DNA of 64,000 bases from Odontocerum albicorne (lineage: Eukaryota > Arthropoda > Insecta > Trichoptera > Odontoceridae): NCBI GenBank assembly GCA_949825065.1, contig OX463848.1:35431491-35495490 (forward strand), read 5' to 3'. This document shows positions 10,249 through 21,154 of this stretch, piece after piece. The notes under the pieces are model-generated. The model searched no databases. It was not told the DNA's origin and was given only the letters and a program-made list of their open reading frames with translations. The translations under genes were made by a program, and so were the position numbers. Position 1 is the stretch's first letter. Each line of letters begins with the position of its first letter.

Positions 10249-11173
10249 CTACCTTGATCAAAAAGTTTTAGGACTTTATTCATAAAATCGAAAATACAAA
10301 TTCATCAAAATCGATATGGCCCCCTTCAAAGTACTCCCCATCGACTGCAACACACTTACGCCAGCACTTGATCCAATCCTCGAAACACCGCTGGTACTCA
10401 ATTTTCGGTGTGTACATCAGAGCCGTCTTCAATTTTTTATGACATCCTCTTGGGTACTGTAACGCGTTCCGCGAAGCGGTTTTTTAAGTCGGTTGAACAG
10501 GAAAAAGTCGCAGGGAGCCAGATCAGGTGAATTCGAAGGCTGCTGGATAGTATTCGTGTTGTTTTTGGTCAAAAACTCATGGAAACCATGTCTTTCGCGA
10601 TTTCAACGCGGTCCTTTTTTTGCGTGAAATTGAGGTCTTTCGGCACCAGTTTTGCAGCGACACGTCTGAGGCCCAAATCACTAACCAAAATGTCTTCAGC
10701 GGATCCCTAAGCGATGTTCAAGTCCTCTGCCAGCTCTCTAATGGTCAATTTGTGGTTTTCGGCCAACATTTCTTTGATTTTATCGATGTTTTCATCAGTT
10801 TTCGACTGCCATTGCGTTCGTCATCCTCGACCGACTCACGACCACTTCTGAAGCGTCCGTGCCACCGAAAAACACTTCTCCAACATTACCAAGGTCTGCG
10901 CACCGTTAAATCCGTTTTTCACACAAATTTTAATGCAAACTCGATGATGCACAGTTGATGCCATTTTCAAACATGTAAAAAATATTAAAAAACACGCACA
11001 AAGGTAGATGTACTCAGTACAGCGTAACTTTTACAAATGTCAAGCTATGACGCTGAAATTTGAAGGGAAGTGTCAATGATAGATGTGGTAACCTAACAAA
11101 AAAAAAAGAATTCCAATCGGGTAACTGTCAGAGCCACACGGTTGCCGGTCCTAAAACTTTTTGATCTAGGTAG
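10249..11173 (-). mobile_element. mariner element, internally deleted (925 bp)
   Basis: Inverted ends CTACCTTGATCAAAAAG and CTTTTTGATCTAGGTAG lie within TA duplications (10247-10248 and 11174-11175). The minus strand encodes the N-terminal helix-turn-helix region and then, near 10500-10565, NTIQQPSNSPDLAPCDFF, the region of the third catalytic aspartate. The C-terminal YQRCFEDWIKCWRKCV follows. The centre of the transposase with the first two catalytic aspartates is missing, so it cannot encode an active enzyme. Confidence 0.93.
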
Positions 11174-11514
11174 TAAAGAACACTTCAAACTGTTGGAAAA
11201 AATATATCAGAGATTCTTTAATATGATATTGCAAGGCCATCGCGCAAATATTATATAAGCGTTCTTAATGAGGCTAAGGCGACCAGCATAAAGAAACAAC
11301 GACAGCAATTTTGATTTGCAGGATACATTGTCACAATGTGAGAATGTCGAATTATTAAGCAGTTCTTCTTCTCTTAACTTAAGTTAGAGAAAAGAGACCA
11401 GGAAAGCTAAAAAAAAAGAGGCACAATGGTCTTAAGTCCAGTTTTGCGGTGATTGGTTTACGTACCCAAAGCCGGTATTAGTGGTACAGGATATTTCAAC
11501 TTACAAATAGGCAT

Positions 11515-12765
11515 TGGAACTAACCTCATTTTATGCTGCCCCTTGTTGGAAGCAAACATTGGAAAATAAATATAGAAGAATAGATTTAGAAGGGAACAAA
11601 GATCGATGGCACTGAGAATCATTCGTGGCTATATCTTACAAAGTCGAGTTTGTTTTGGTAGGTGTTGTACCCATTCTGATGAACTAAAAGGACATGTTAA
11701 CATCTTCCACACCGCCACAGTTCAAATAGACGCATCAATACATTAAACTAATTGGCATCATCCAGGAAGAAAAAAATTTTTGAACCAAAACTATATTATT
11801 CGTCTTCCCAGCGTCATTGTCCCCGGCAGCCCGAAAAAAACCTCCAACGCCCCTTATGCCACTCCAATCACGTATATTGCGGAGTCAGGAGATTTGCCTC
11901 CTGCCAACACCTCTTCGGCCTTCTATTTTGCCTTGGATGATCAGGTGCAGTAATTTGTACTTTGCTCCTCTAAGTACGTGACCCAAGTAGGACACCTTTC
12001 GGATTTTACTTTACAAAACTATCTACTTGAAGATAATTATGACTATTTCATGTACACCGATGGAAGCAAAATAGATGAAAATGGTGGGTGTGCATTTACA
12101 GTGTTGGAAATAGGAATAGAGATTACTTCAAACAAATTCAATTTGGCATCATACTGTTCAAATAACCACCAAGTTGAACAACTGTCAATATTAAAGGTTT
12201 TGCAGTTGCTAAATGGCATTGCAGCGGTTCCAAAAAATAATTGTTATTACCAAATAGTGATATGACTATTCGTATATTGAAAAGCACTCATAATCATCAG
12301 CCAATCGTGGAGATAATACCGGACTTGCTTTATAAACTGCAATCGATTCATAATCACTGAGTCGATATATAGTAAGGTGAGTCAAGGCACGCGTGGGTAT
12401 TACGAGAAATGATAGAGCAGACGAATTGGGATAGGGGGCAACTTAATCTTCATTTTCTAAAATTCAATGTTATGGAATGCCCTATCAAATAAAACGGGAG
12501 TTCTGTAAAGTAGGTCTCTCGGGAGTAGGAAAACAACTGGCAAACAACTAAGCTGTATTATTGCAGTATCTACGAGATAATTAACACCAGAGGAGTGAAA
12601 TTAACACACACTCGCAAATAAGACAAATTTTAAGTGATCGTGGAAGGTATAACAAATTATTTTTTAAATACAAGATAAGTAATACTTCGTATTTCTTTTA
12701 TGACAAACGATCAATCCAATCCACTGACCAATTTCTGTTCTACTGTCTAATATATGAAGATTATT
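11515..12765 (+). pseudogene. LINE with RNase H domain (R1/Jockey-like), broken
   Basis: The plus strand encodes MALRIIRGY near 11605 (post-RT segment). After an inserted foreign piece comes an RNase H domain with YTDGSKIDENGG (about 12053-12090) and the late RNase H motif VKARVGITRNDRADELG (about 12382-12432). A C-terminal region follows with RQILSDRGRYNKLFFKYKI and a DQFLFYC segment. The order fits R1 or Jockey-type elements. Stops and frameshifts disable it, and the 3' side is cut by a LINE-S insertion. Confidence 0.8.
11765..11990 (-). pseudogene. LINE-B RT tail nested in the RNase H LINE
   Basis: The minus strand is closely related to the plus strand of 24590-24835. It covers the GRRGVGRRQIS-like segment and the flanking YSLIIQGK-like region, and splits the surrounding LINE between its RT and RNase H parts. 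Confidence 0.65.
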
Positions 12766-13100
12766 TATTTATTTATTTAACACTTTTATTGCAATACAAT
12801 CTGGCGGGCTATTTGCCAGGTGGCAATCTCTTCCAACCAACCAGTTGTTTTTTTTATAAAGTGAGATATCATCAATCAAAAGGAAAGGAAAGGATGGTGG
12901 AGAGGAAAGGAAAAGAAAAATCGGGAATGAAACACGTTATTTTATTGACTAGAAATTAAGAGTTTTTTCAGTCGCTTCTTAAAATATGCCAGGGACTGAG
13001 CGAGTCTTATATTGGTTTGTAACTGATTCCAGAGTGTCACTGCATGGACAGTAAAGAACGACGTAAAGAAAGAAGAGCGATGAACTGGATGACGCTTAAT
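12766..13100 (-). mobile_element. LINE-S 3' end, best-preserved copy
   Basis: The minus strand encodes FFTVHAVTLWNQL, then SLAYFKKRLKKLLIS, then a stop and a 3' UTR. It ends in TTGGTTGGAAGAGATTGCCA, a GCCCGCCAGATTGTATTGC stretch and a (TAAA)n tail. The last ~60 bp match the 3' end of SINE-1, making this LINE the likely source of the enzyme that moved the SINE. Confidence 0.8.
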
Positions 13101-13104
13101 GACG

Positions 13105-15500
13105 ACTAATCAAAGAGGGCATCGACGTGGGTTTTGAACGATTGTTTATTTTGTTCCATTATATTTGTGTGGTCTACTATTAACTGCCTAATTGTTTAGT
13201 TATATCTTGACTCATCATTGTTTTGTGTATTTTTATACTTTATTTGATTATTAAAGTTTTTTGTCCTTGTTGGTGAGTAGCTTGATTTGTTATGTGTCAT
13301 TGTGTTCCATTCCTCTTTTAATTCATATATTTGATAGCGAATTCAATATTTGATTTGTAGTTACAAACCATACACTGAATCACACGCACGCTCACTCGAT
13401 TCCAAGAACACATCGAAAGACATATAAAAAATGTGCTGAAAGATTGCAAGATATGACTTTAACTTTTATAAACTGAGGACTAAAGAGTAAGGCATGTCGT
13501 ACAAAAGTAGTTCATGCCAAAACATTGTAGTAACTTTCAGTGGCTGCATTACTGCTGACTCAATATGAAAAAAAAAAAAAAAAAAACAGCACAGAAGGTG
13601 GGGCCAAAGGATAGGAACACTTGCTGAAATGGCACAACTTTTTGGTGCAATGAGAATGGACTATGAAAAGGAAAAAAAACATAAAGTGAAACTAGCGCTC
13701 AGCATCGAGTAGATATATGACACCGGAAGAATGTCCATACTACGGGAGGGTTTACGAATTCAGTATTGGACTTTTAAGCTACCTCAACAGTTCACTGGGT
13801 GGAATGACAATCATACTCATCTGTGATGGATTTTCAAATTGAAGTAAGTTTTCAGTCTCAGGAGTAGCCCGATGGATCTTCACCAATACTCTTGGGAATT
13901 AATATATTGGATTCTCCTCCACGATATGTAAGACTGTCTGGATTACTTAACATAGTTATAAGGCAAAATAATCATTTTAACCCCATATATGCATTCGTTG
14001 CCACACATACGAGAATTAACCACATTCTGATGTGCAGGTCCGAACACTGGAAGACGCACGTTAGGTTCAGAGGTCGAGATTTCTGACAGAGTTGGTTCTA
14101 CTTCTACCACCGGTTGACAGACGAGTTAAAATTTATCTCAAAAGATCCTCGGTGGAGAAAGATCGTCGCAATCTCAGATTGTGTGAAGGAAAGCTGGAAA
14201 CACCCATATTTATCTATAGAAGTTCATTTTGACACGCCTACTGCTACTCCCTCATTTTATAATGGGTGCATCTCTAATTAACGAATATCAATTTTTTAAC
14301 AAATCATCATCAAACAATACAAAATCGCTTGTAGTTACGTCCGTGTGTAACAAACAATAAGTGGTGTTATGTTACGGTTTATAGTTATTATTTATTTAAC
14401 GTCCTAGTTAGAGCGGCGACGCGCCTATCGGTGGGACGGGTTGACATTTTGGTTGAAGCTTTGAATTTTTTTTTATTTGTGTTGGTTGGTTGAATTTTTC
14501 CCGTTCTCCTGATAGGGCTCTTCGCCATTCTAAAGAAAGAAATTAATTCTCTCGGTTATAGGAGAAAAGGACGAACCTGTCAAGATGGATAATATTTACA
14601 ATCCAAACACCGTTACAATATAAATCTCATAATTAGATTTTTTTATTTTGTCAAATATTTTTTCACAGCTGTCACTTCTTGATATGATTATAAGACATAT
14701 GTGTACAATAACAATGGAAAATAATATTTTTATTTTGAAGATTACACTTTACTGTGGAACAGGAAGATATAGTATAAATATTAAAACGAGAAAGCATTTT
14801 ATAATGAGTGAGAATGTTTGATTTTTCCAACATTTATAATATTAACACTCAATTATTAGATTCACATATCACTCGCCCTCACTTTATACTATTGCTATGC
14901 AAATAAATTAAATTGTTAGCTGAAAGTTTATGTAAAGTTTTCTCTTTTCTGAGTTTCGTTTCATTCAATTTCTATATTATGAAACATTTCCAGTTTCATT
15001 CCGAAAACGGGTATAATTCATCATTTAACTAAAAATGACCTTAAAATGTAAGTTTTTGACTGTCTCTGGAAGATAACATTTCAATATAAAGTATTAACTT
15101 ATTATTATGAATCAAAATAATAATATAACTGCAAAAATGCTACAGGTGCTAAAAGGAAGAGACGATCGCGTCAATCACAAGGAGCGAGCTAGACTAGAAA
15201 AGCATAAACCTGACGAAAACATGAAGCAGCAAAAAGCCAAGAACAACGTCACATTGAAAAATAAAATTACTTTCGTCATCATTACTTTATAAATGAATTT
15301 GAATAATTCACATATTATCACGATTCACCGCAAAATAAAATTAAATTGTCGAGTGTAAATATTTTGAAACGACAATTTAAAACAGGATGTGATTCGCACA
15401 CGTCATCAATGCGAATCAGACATCCAACTCAACGATGATAAGTTTAGATCTAGTTCGTAGTGTTGTCAAGTGTAATTTTAGTGACTACTTGTATTATAAC
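13105..15500. other. Mostly unassigned AT-rich sequence
   Basis: There is an A-rich tract (19 A) at about 13568-13588. Near 14110-14280 is a minor open stretch encoding RWRKIVAISDCVKESWKHP, which has the look of a retroelement tail but is not identified. Nothing else convinced me, and small open frames at 13892 and 15107 look random. Confidence 0.4.
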
Positions 15501-15544
15501 TAGAGTCAAATGAAGGAATATACAAGATTATTTCGTAATGTATT

Positions 15545-15690
15545 GTTTATAGTTAAGGCATTAACGTTGTGGAGGTTTAAAGACATTGTAATTTATTTTT
15601 ATCAAACACTGTTTATTCCACTTTTTTGTGACGGTATAACCCTACCGGTTTCAAGGCTTTCACCTCATCTTCAGGGGAGATCCTTAGAGC
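15545..15690 (-). mobile_element. Penelope-like pLTR fragment
   Basis: It shares the segment from TTTATAGTTAAGGCATTAAC through TTTATTCCACTTTTTT to CCGGTTTCAAGGCTTTCACC with the copies at 18834 and 34256. It lies just upstream of a Penelope-type RT relic, which is how I name the repeat. After it, a ~20-bp unit GATCCTTAGAGCTC is duplicated. Confidence 0.75.
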
Positions 15691-15769
15691 TCATTAGAGC
15701 TCGCAAAAAGATGGAGATCCTTAGAGCTCGCAAAAAAATATCGTAAATGATAATAGTAAGGACCTTTTT

Positions 15770-16245
15770 AAAAATTTGGAATTGATTTCACTGATGGACT
15801 TATGCATCAAACAAAATTATTTTAACTTCAACAATAAAATATTTAAACAAACAAATGGTTTAGCTATTGACACACCGTTGTCTCCCTTCCTCAGTGAAAT
15901 ATTTATGAACTACTTTGAAAAATGTATTTTTAGGAGTAAGTTTAAGTTAACCAAAAATGTTTTGTGCTGGTTTAGGTATGCAGATGACATTCTTTGTGTT
16001 TGGACGGGTACCGATAGACAATTACACCAATTTCTTAAATATTTAAATTCTATAGAGTTTTATAAAATTTACACTAGAAACAGAACAGGACGGAAAATTA
16101 AATTTCTTTGACCTAACATTATCTCGGAAAAATGGCACATTTGACTTTGATATATATAGTAAAAATACTTATTAAGACTCTATAATTCCAGCAACTTCCA
16201 ACCATCCTAATAACCATAAATTCGCCGCATTTATAATATTCTTAG
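15770..16245 (+). pseudogene. Penelope-like reverse transcriptase fragment
   Basis: The plus strand encodes LCIKQNYFNFNNKIFKQTNG, then GLAIDTPLSPFLSEIFMNYF, then FRYADDILCVWTG with the catalytic YADD box. After a frameshift near 16095 it continues LNFFDLTLSRKNGTFDF. The order and motifs fit Penelope-like elements. A stop follows IYSKNTY; the GIY-YIG endonuclease end is absent. Confidence 0.88.
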
Positions 16246-16264
16246 CACACACATTTATATAACA

Positions 16265-16620
16265 TTTTTTAGGTTGCTTTCAGTTTATTCCACGTCCATG
16301 TTTTACTTTCAGACATCAATGTTGTTACTAGAATTGGTGTTAACTACCATCTTAGCAGATTTTGATAATTTCCGGTTCGAGAATATATTAATATTATTTT
16401 AATTGTATGAATACAATGTATGGTCTTTTATAAAGGTCTATTCCAAAATAAAATTTTGAGTATTACTCAAATTAGATATATGTTTTAGTGCTCCAATGAC
16501 TTTGCTTCCTATCACTACACGCCCTTCGTATCCCTCGTAACTCATTCATCATCTGAAAAAATACTACTTACTTGAATAGGATAATTCTTAAACGTCCTTT
16601 ATTTTTATTTTCTCACCCAT
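16265..16620 (-). pseudogene. LINE-A RT fragment (upstream part)
   Basis: Minus-strand sequence related to 45390-45620. It covers the LVPTLMYGSE-like region and the part before it, without the 3' end. Confidence 0.6.
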
Positions 16621-16929
16621 GTTTACTTCGTTTATTAATGTCAGTGTGTGAAACGAAAGTTTTTTTTCCTCACACGACATAATAAATTTTCTTAACAAAC
16701 ATACATTAAAGATAATAATATGTAATGAAATCTTTAAAACGCTTTCGCTCATTAGCTCTCAATATTGAAACTTGGTCGGTAGAAAAATATAGTGCCAGAT
16801 GGCAAAATTGCGTGCACTTGTTCGGAGAGTGTACATCACTTATAAATACATATGTGACATAGCATCATGTCATTTCCCGAGTAACACGATGCTATGTATG
16901 TATGTAACATATGTGATATAATGTGATGT

Positions 16930-17275
16930 ATGTATGTATGTCGGTGTAGGCAGAGAGGACAAAGCGTAGGGTATTCCTATCTCGACACACATTTTTAGCC
17001 TCCTCCACATTCATAAACCTTCTCAGACAATTTCTACGATTTCTCTGACATTTCGTTCTTACTGAATATCATTCACATCATCCAACCATACTTTCCTTGG
17101 TCTTCCTCAAATACGCATTCCACCTACATTTGAACTATATACAATATCTATTTTGTTAGTCTTTCTTCATGCCCAAATCATATTTGTGTGCTAACTTCAC
17201 CTTACTTAACACATTAGCCTTAAGTTCACATTTATCCCTTATCATTTCATTCCATTTTCTATTATACATTTTAAT
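16930..17275 (-). pseudogene. LINE-A 3' end
   Basis: The minus-strand copy starts at the terminal GGTGTAGGCAGAGAGGACAA (complement) and runs up through the GRPRKVWLD-like and HVERMN-like regions to the DECKLK-like segment. It is interrupted by many frame changes. A run of TATGTATG repeats flanks its 3' end. Confidence 0.75.
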
Positions 17276-17469
17276 TCAATGTAAATGTATATTTTAAATA
17301 CAATGTGTTTCTTATTATTTATTTATTCCCTTATTCTCAATCACTCTATACGTTCCATTAGAAACACAAAGATGTTATAAAAAGCCACCATCCAAGTCGG
17401 TCCACAGCCTGGCCCTTCAAGATCGTAGCCTTAAGAGTTCCGAGGCAATCTAAGGCTATTTTTATAATT

Positions 17470-17650
17470 TATTTAAAGGGCGTTGGGGGATTATTTCAAC
17501 GACCTCTAAGCCTTAGGGAACCCCTAAGGATGGTTCATCATGGAGTCTAATTTACGAATATATCATATATGTTACCACTTACAGACCACCGAAAAAGACT
17601 AATATAAAAAGATAAAGGTTATGTTCTCCTTACCCTCCATCTACGGATAC
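17470..17650. repeat. Second copy of family R repeat
   Basis: It matches 5085-5225 over GTTGGGGGATT, CCTCTA..GGGAACCCCTAAGGATGG and CATGGAGTCTAATTTACG. The surrounding 17280-17470 and 17650-17920 show nothing recognisable. Confidence 0.5.
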
Positions 17651-17920
17651 TGTTACTAAGGGATCAAAAAACTCAATGAAAAAATATATGGAATATTTAT
17701 TTTTTACTTTTAGAATTAGTAATAAAAAAAACCATGGGAAAAGCTCGTTATAAAAATTTCTAACTTTTTTAACTTGAAACTTTTAAGCCATGTGTGGTTA
17801 TGCTATAAAAGTTTGAGTTAAAAAATGTGAAATGTTATTTTAGCACATTGTCCCATAAGGTTGATAACCTCGGTCATTTTATGTGATGTACTTGTGCGAT
17901 AAGTTGTTTGTGTTTTTATA

Positions 17921-18478
17921 AAAGGTCTTTCAAATTGAGCGGTTCTTTTAATTCTAATTTATTTAATTCTTGAATAAAACACACAATTTGTTTTGATTTC
18001 CAAAAACTTTTTATTGGTCATTGAAGTATAATGTATGACATTTAAACACAAAAAAACTATATACGCCAAATGTCCACCTCTTGCAGCTCCACAGATGTCC
18101 ACTCTTTTATCAACATTTTCTGTGAAATTTTGGCATAATTGCGGTTCTAACTCACCAATAACGCAAATAATTTCATCCTTCAGCTCAGGATTTGCTTGGG
18201 GGTCATTCTTATAGACCTGACTTTTTACGTAACCCCGAAGAAAATTGTCCAACAGTGTCAGATCACATGATCTTGGTGGGCAATTAACATCACCCTTTCC
18301 GGAGATTACAATACATAAAATAATTCAACAATTTGAACGCGTTGTTGTATTGTATACAACTCCATTTTTATAAATATCATACATTACACTTCTCAATGTC
18401 ACAAGACCCAGTCAAGTTCACGACACCATCTGTGTTTTATCCAAGAATTTAAAAAAACGCTCAATTTGAAAGATCCTT
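17921..18478 (-). mobile_element. Tc1/mariner-superfamily element, internally deleted (558 bp)
   Basis: Inverted ends AAAGGTCTTTCAAATTGAGC and GCTCAATTTGAAAGATCCTT are flanked by TA. The minus strand encodes PPRSCDLTLLDNFLRGYVKS (the region of the last catalytic acid), QVYKNDPQANPELKDEIICV and a CGAARGGHLAYIVF tail, which is the C-terminal third of a transposase. The N-terminal DNA-binding and first catalytic parts are missing. It is a different family from the two mariner copies. Confidence 0.88.
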
Positions 18479-18821
18479 TATATTTATTTATTTATTATTA
18501 CACATGGCAAGAAATATACACAATTTGAGAAAAAACAACAGGTAATTTGATTTGGGCATATAATTTTAATGGATCTGGGTTTGTTGCCTTTCATTTATCT
18601 AAACTAGGCTTTTGCCTGTATCTCACTGAGGCTATTTAGCATGAAAAAATAAATCGAAACGAAAGTTGCGCCTACAGCCTCCTGTAGGCTAGAAAAGAAA
18701 TCTACTAACTCCACGAGACATACGCTAATTCCCAAAAGTTGTTGGTGTTCAATAATAATGGTAATAATAATAAAAAGGCAGTTATAGTAATAAAAAGACA
18801 GCACAGTATATTGCCGATTAG
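18479..18821. other. Unassigned sequence
   Basis: It begins with a TATTTATTTATT run. A short frame on the minus strand is not recognisable. Confidence 0.4.
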
Positions 18822-18833
18822 AGAGTATAGTCT

Positions 18834-19300
18834 GTTGTTTATAGTTAAGGCATTAACGTTGTGGAGGTTTAAAGACATTGTAATTTATTTTTAACAAACA
18901 CTGTTTATTCCACTTTTTTATGACGGTATAACCCTGCCGGTTTCAAGGCTTTCACCTCATCTTCAGGGGAGCGCAAACAAGACTAAATGCTGTTCGAACT
19001 GGCACCGATATAGACACTTCAACGGTTGGAGGCGGGGGGATGAGGAAGGCTAGGTATAATTTCGGCCAGGAATTCTGTTGAAAAGTTATTTCCCCAAAAT
19101 CTCCCCGCTCCTGGCCGAAATTATACCTAGCCTTCCTCATCCCCCCGCCTCGAACCGTTGAAGTGTCTATATCGATGCCAGTTCGAACAGCATTTAGTGT
19201 TGTTTGCGCTCCCCTGAAGATGAGGTGAAAGCCTTGAAACCGGTAGGGTTATACCGTCATAAAAAAGTGGAATAAACAGTGTTTGTTAAAAATAAATTAC
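18834..19300. mobile_element. Inverted pair of Penelope pLTRs with 12-bp target duplication
   Basis: Arms 18880-19070 and 19110-19300 are near-perfect inverted copies of ~190 bp around a 39-bp spacer. The whole block is flanked by the direct repeat AGAGTATAGTCT (18822-18833 and 19301-19312), a convincing target-site duplication. Each arm contains CCTGAAGATGAGG, CCTTGAAACCGGTAGGG and TATACCGTC. The pLTR identity comes from the copy next to the Penelope RT relic at 15770. There is no coding content. Confidence 0.88.
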
Positions 19301-19312
19301 AGAGTATAGTCT

Positions 19313-19400
19313 CCTAAAAGGCGCACTAGTTCGGAATTCGAACCCACTATTATTGACTGATAAAACAATATTACTGAATAAATATAAACTCGTATAAAGA
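19313..19400 (-). mobile_element. LINE-C 3' fragment
   Basis: It contains the complement of GGGTTCGAATTCCG and the GTCAATAATAGTGGGTTCG-like segment shared by the LINE-C 3' ends. It is immediately next to the pLTR target duplication, so the Penelope block inserted into a LINE-C copy. Confidence 0.6.
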
Positions 19401-19497
19401 ACTAAGTACCAGTCAGCGAATTGATTATCAATATCTAGTAACAATGGATACCACATATCAAGAATTTAATTTTCTTATTATTGTTTAATAGAGCGTG

Positions 19498-19712
19498 ACT
19501 TCCGTAGCCTAGTTGATAAGTCGCCTGTCTCCCAACCCGGAGGTTGCGGGTTCAAATCCCGCTGGAACGATGATTTTTTTAAAAGGATTCCAATCTACTT
19601 TTCACTTAAGGCATATGTAACATATTTCTGGTTGATTGGAAAAGATTACCACATGGCAATGAGCTTGTCAGGACATACTGTATACAACTTAAGTGTAATA
19701 CAATACAACACT
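19498..19712 (+). mobile_element. SINE-1 copy, near full length
   Basis: Head CTTCCGTAGCCTAGTTGATAAG (A box), CCCGGAGGTTGCGGGTTC and AAATCCCGC (B box), body GGATTCCAATCTACTTTTCAC, and tail GTCAGGACATACTGTATACA..GTGTAATACAATACAA. Confidence 0.92.
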
Positions 19713-20016
19713 TGTCATACAAGCAATTAATTAAGATTTTCAGACAAAACATATCATTTATAAATAATACTATAGTAAGGGTCAAAATGCGTGTTATTAT
19801 TTCATTTTAGTTATTCTCATGCACAGTTATGTCGTGTCACCGGGCTAGTTAAAATATAAATACTTATATACACTATATGTATTGTAAATAATAAATATTC
19901 ATTCTTTCAGTCAATTCAGCCACCATCCTCCTAAACTCTTGACATTGATGAACTAAATATGTACATATCCGAATCAGTTATCGCGTTGTACTATCGGCAC
20001 ATTCTTACTGCGAAGG
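19713..20016. other. Unassigned AT-rich sequence
   Basis: No gene or repeat is recognised. Confidence 0.4.
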
Positions 20017-20215
20017 ACGGCCTCCGTGGCCTAGTTGGTAAAACGCCTGTCTACCTATCCGGGGTTTACAAATTCGATTCTCATTGGCACCCAATTTAAT
20101 TAAAAAGTGTTCCAGTCTGGTTTACACTTGAGCCCTTTTTTACTCGTTTCTTGTTAGTTAGAGGAGATTGCCACATGACGAAAAGTTGTAATGTTGACAA
20201 CGAAAATGATAATAA
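20017..20215 (+). mobile_element. SINE-1 copy
   Basis: Head GCCTCCGTGGCCTAGTTGG (perfect A box) and TTCGATTCTC (B box), with a damaged segment between. The body GTGTTCCAGTCTGGTTTACAC and the tail with AGGAGATTGCCACATGAC follow. Confidence 0.9.
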
Positions 20216-20228
20216 GGGGGCTATAATG

Positions 20229-20300
20229 TTCTTGAATCGATTTGAGGTCTATTTGCTTTTTGACCGGTTTCAAGATTGCCCTTATTATCAAGGACACAAA
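20229..20300 (-). mobile_element. Second Penelope-like pLTR type (fragment)
   Basis: On the minus strand, CCTTGATAATAAGGGCAATC, then CTTGAAACCGGTC, then AAAAAGC parallels the pLTR core CCTGAAGATGAGG..CTTGAAACCGGTA..AAAAAAG at 18834. The ends CTATTTG and CAAATAG also form an inverted repeat. Confidence 0.45.
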
Positions 20301-20609
20301 TAGTCTACTCAATAAACCTTAAGTGATGTAAAACAATGTTCCTTAAGGAACCATATTCAACAGACACACAATTTTATCTCTATAACTCATATACGAGTAT
20401 TTCCCCTTTTATCTCTATTTGATTAAAAATACTCATGTACTATTGCATTGATTCACTCAAAAGAATTTCTTTGTTTCTTTTCCTCCGGACTTATTGCACG
20501 ATTTTCTGATTTATGACTGCGGTTGAGCATAAATAGGTTATTTAAAAAAAATTATGTGACGAATAACTAGGAAACAAAAATAATCATGACTCATAACTAT
20601 TATGAGCAC
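20301..20609. other. Unassigned sequence
   Basis: It holds one TACGAGTA site (20392-20399). No gene is recognised. Confidence 0.4.
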
Positions 20610-20690
20610 CATTGAGAAAAATCTACTCTAAACGACGCTATATAGATTGTCATTTTATTATTATTATTATTATTATAAGTTGAGTCTAAA
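20610..20690 (+). mobile_element. LINE-C 3' terminus
   Basis: AAACGACGCTATATAGATTGTCATTTT followed by (ATT)n is the family's 3' end. An opposite-strand LINE-C piece (complement of GCCGTAGCCACCACTTTCC) follows directly at 20690-20752, so two copies meet head-to-tail at the ATT run. Confidence 0.65.
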
Positions 20691-20756
20691 GATAGGAAAG
20701 TGGTGGCTACGGCTATTAGAATAGAAACTTCCACGCATCTGCATATGTTTACAAAA

Positions 20757-21025
20757 ATATACATACCATCACGCCATTTCCCTGTCGGGGTAGGCAAAGA
20801 GGACAGATCACTAGACTTTCCTATCACGACATACATCCTTAGCCTCCTCCATATCCATACACCTTCTTACACAACTTTTACGATTTCCCAGACTTTCTGC
20901 ATTTCCTTCATTCAAAATATAATTCGCTTGATTCAACCATACTTTTCTCACTAATTATTTCTTATTTCATTCGTTCCACATGCCCAAAACATCTCAGCGT
21001 GGTTTTCTCCATCATACTCAACAAA
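20757..21025 (-). pseudogene. LINE-A 3' end
   Basis: The minus-strand copy ends (3') at ACATACCATCACGCC/CCCTGTCGGGGTAGGC. Upstream it covers the VNDI-like region and reaches the KMKKT-like segment. The overlapping plus-strand 84-codon frame is a shadow. Confidence 0.75.
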
Positions 21026-21154
21026 TTAGAAAAATATATTCGTCAATAGAACCGCAGAACATTTACCAAGGGAAAAGGAACTACAAATAACCTTTGTAGA
21101 TATTCCGATATGTTTGAATGAAGAATTCTACGAAAAGTATTAAAACCAATTCAA

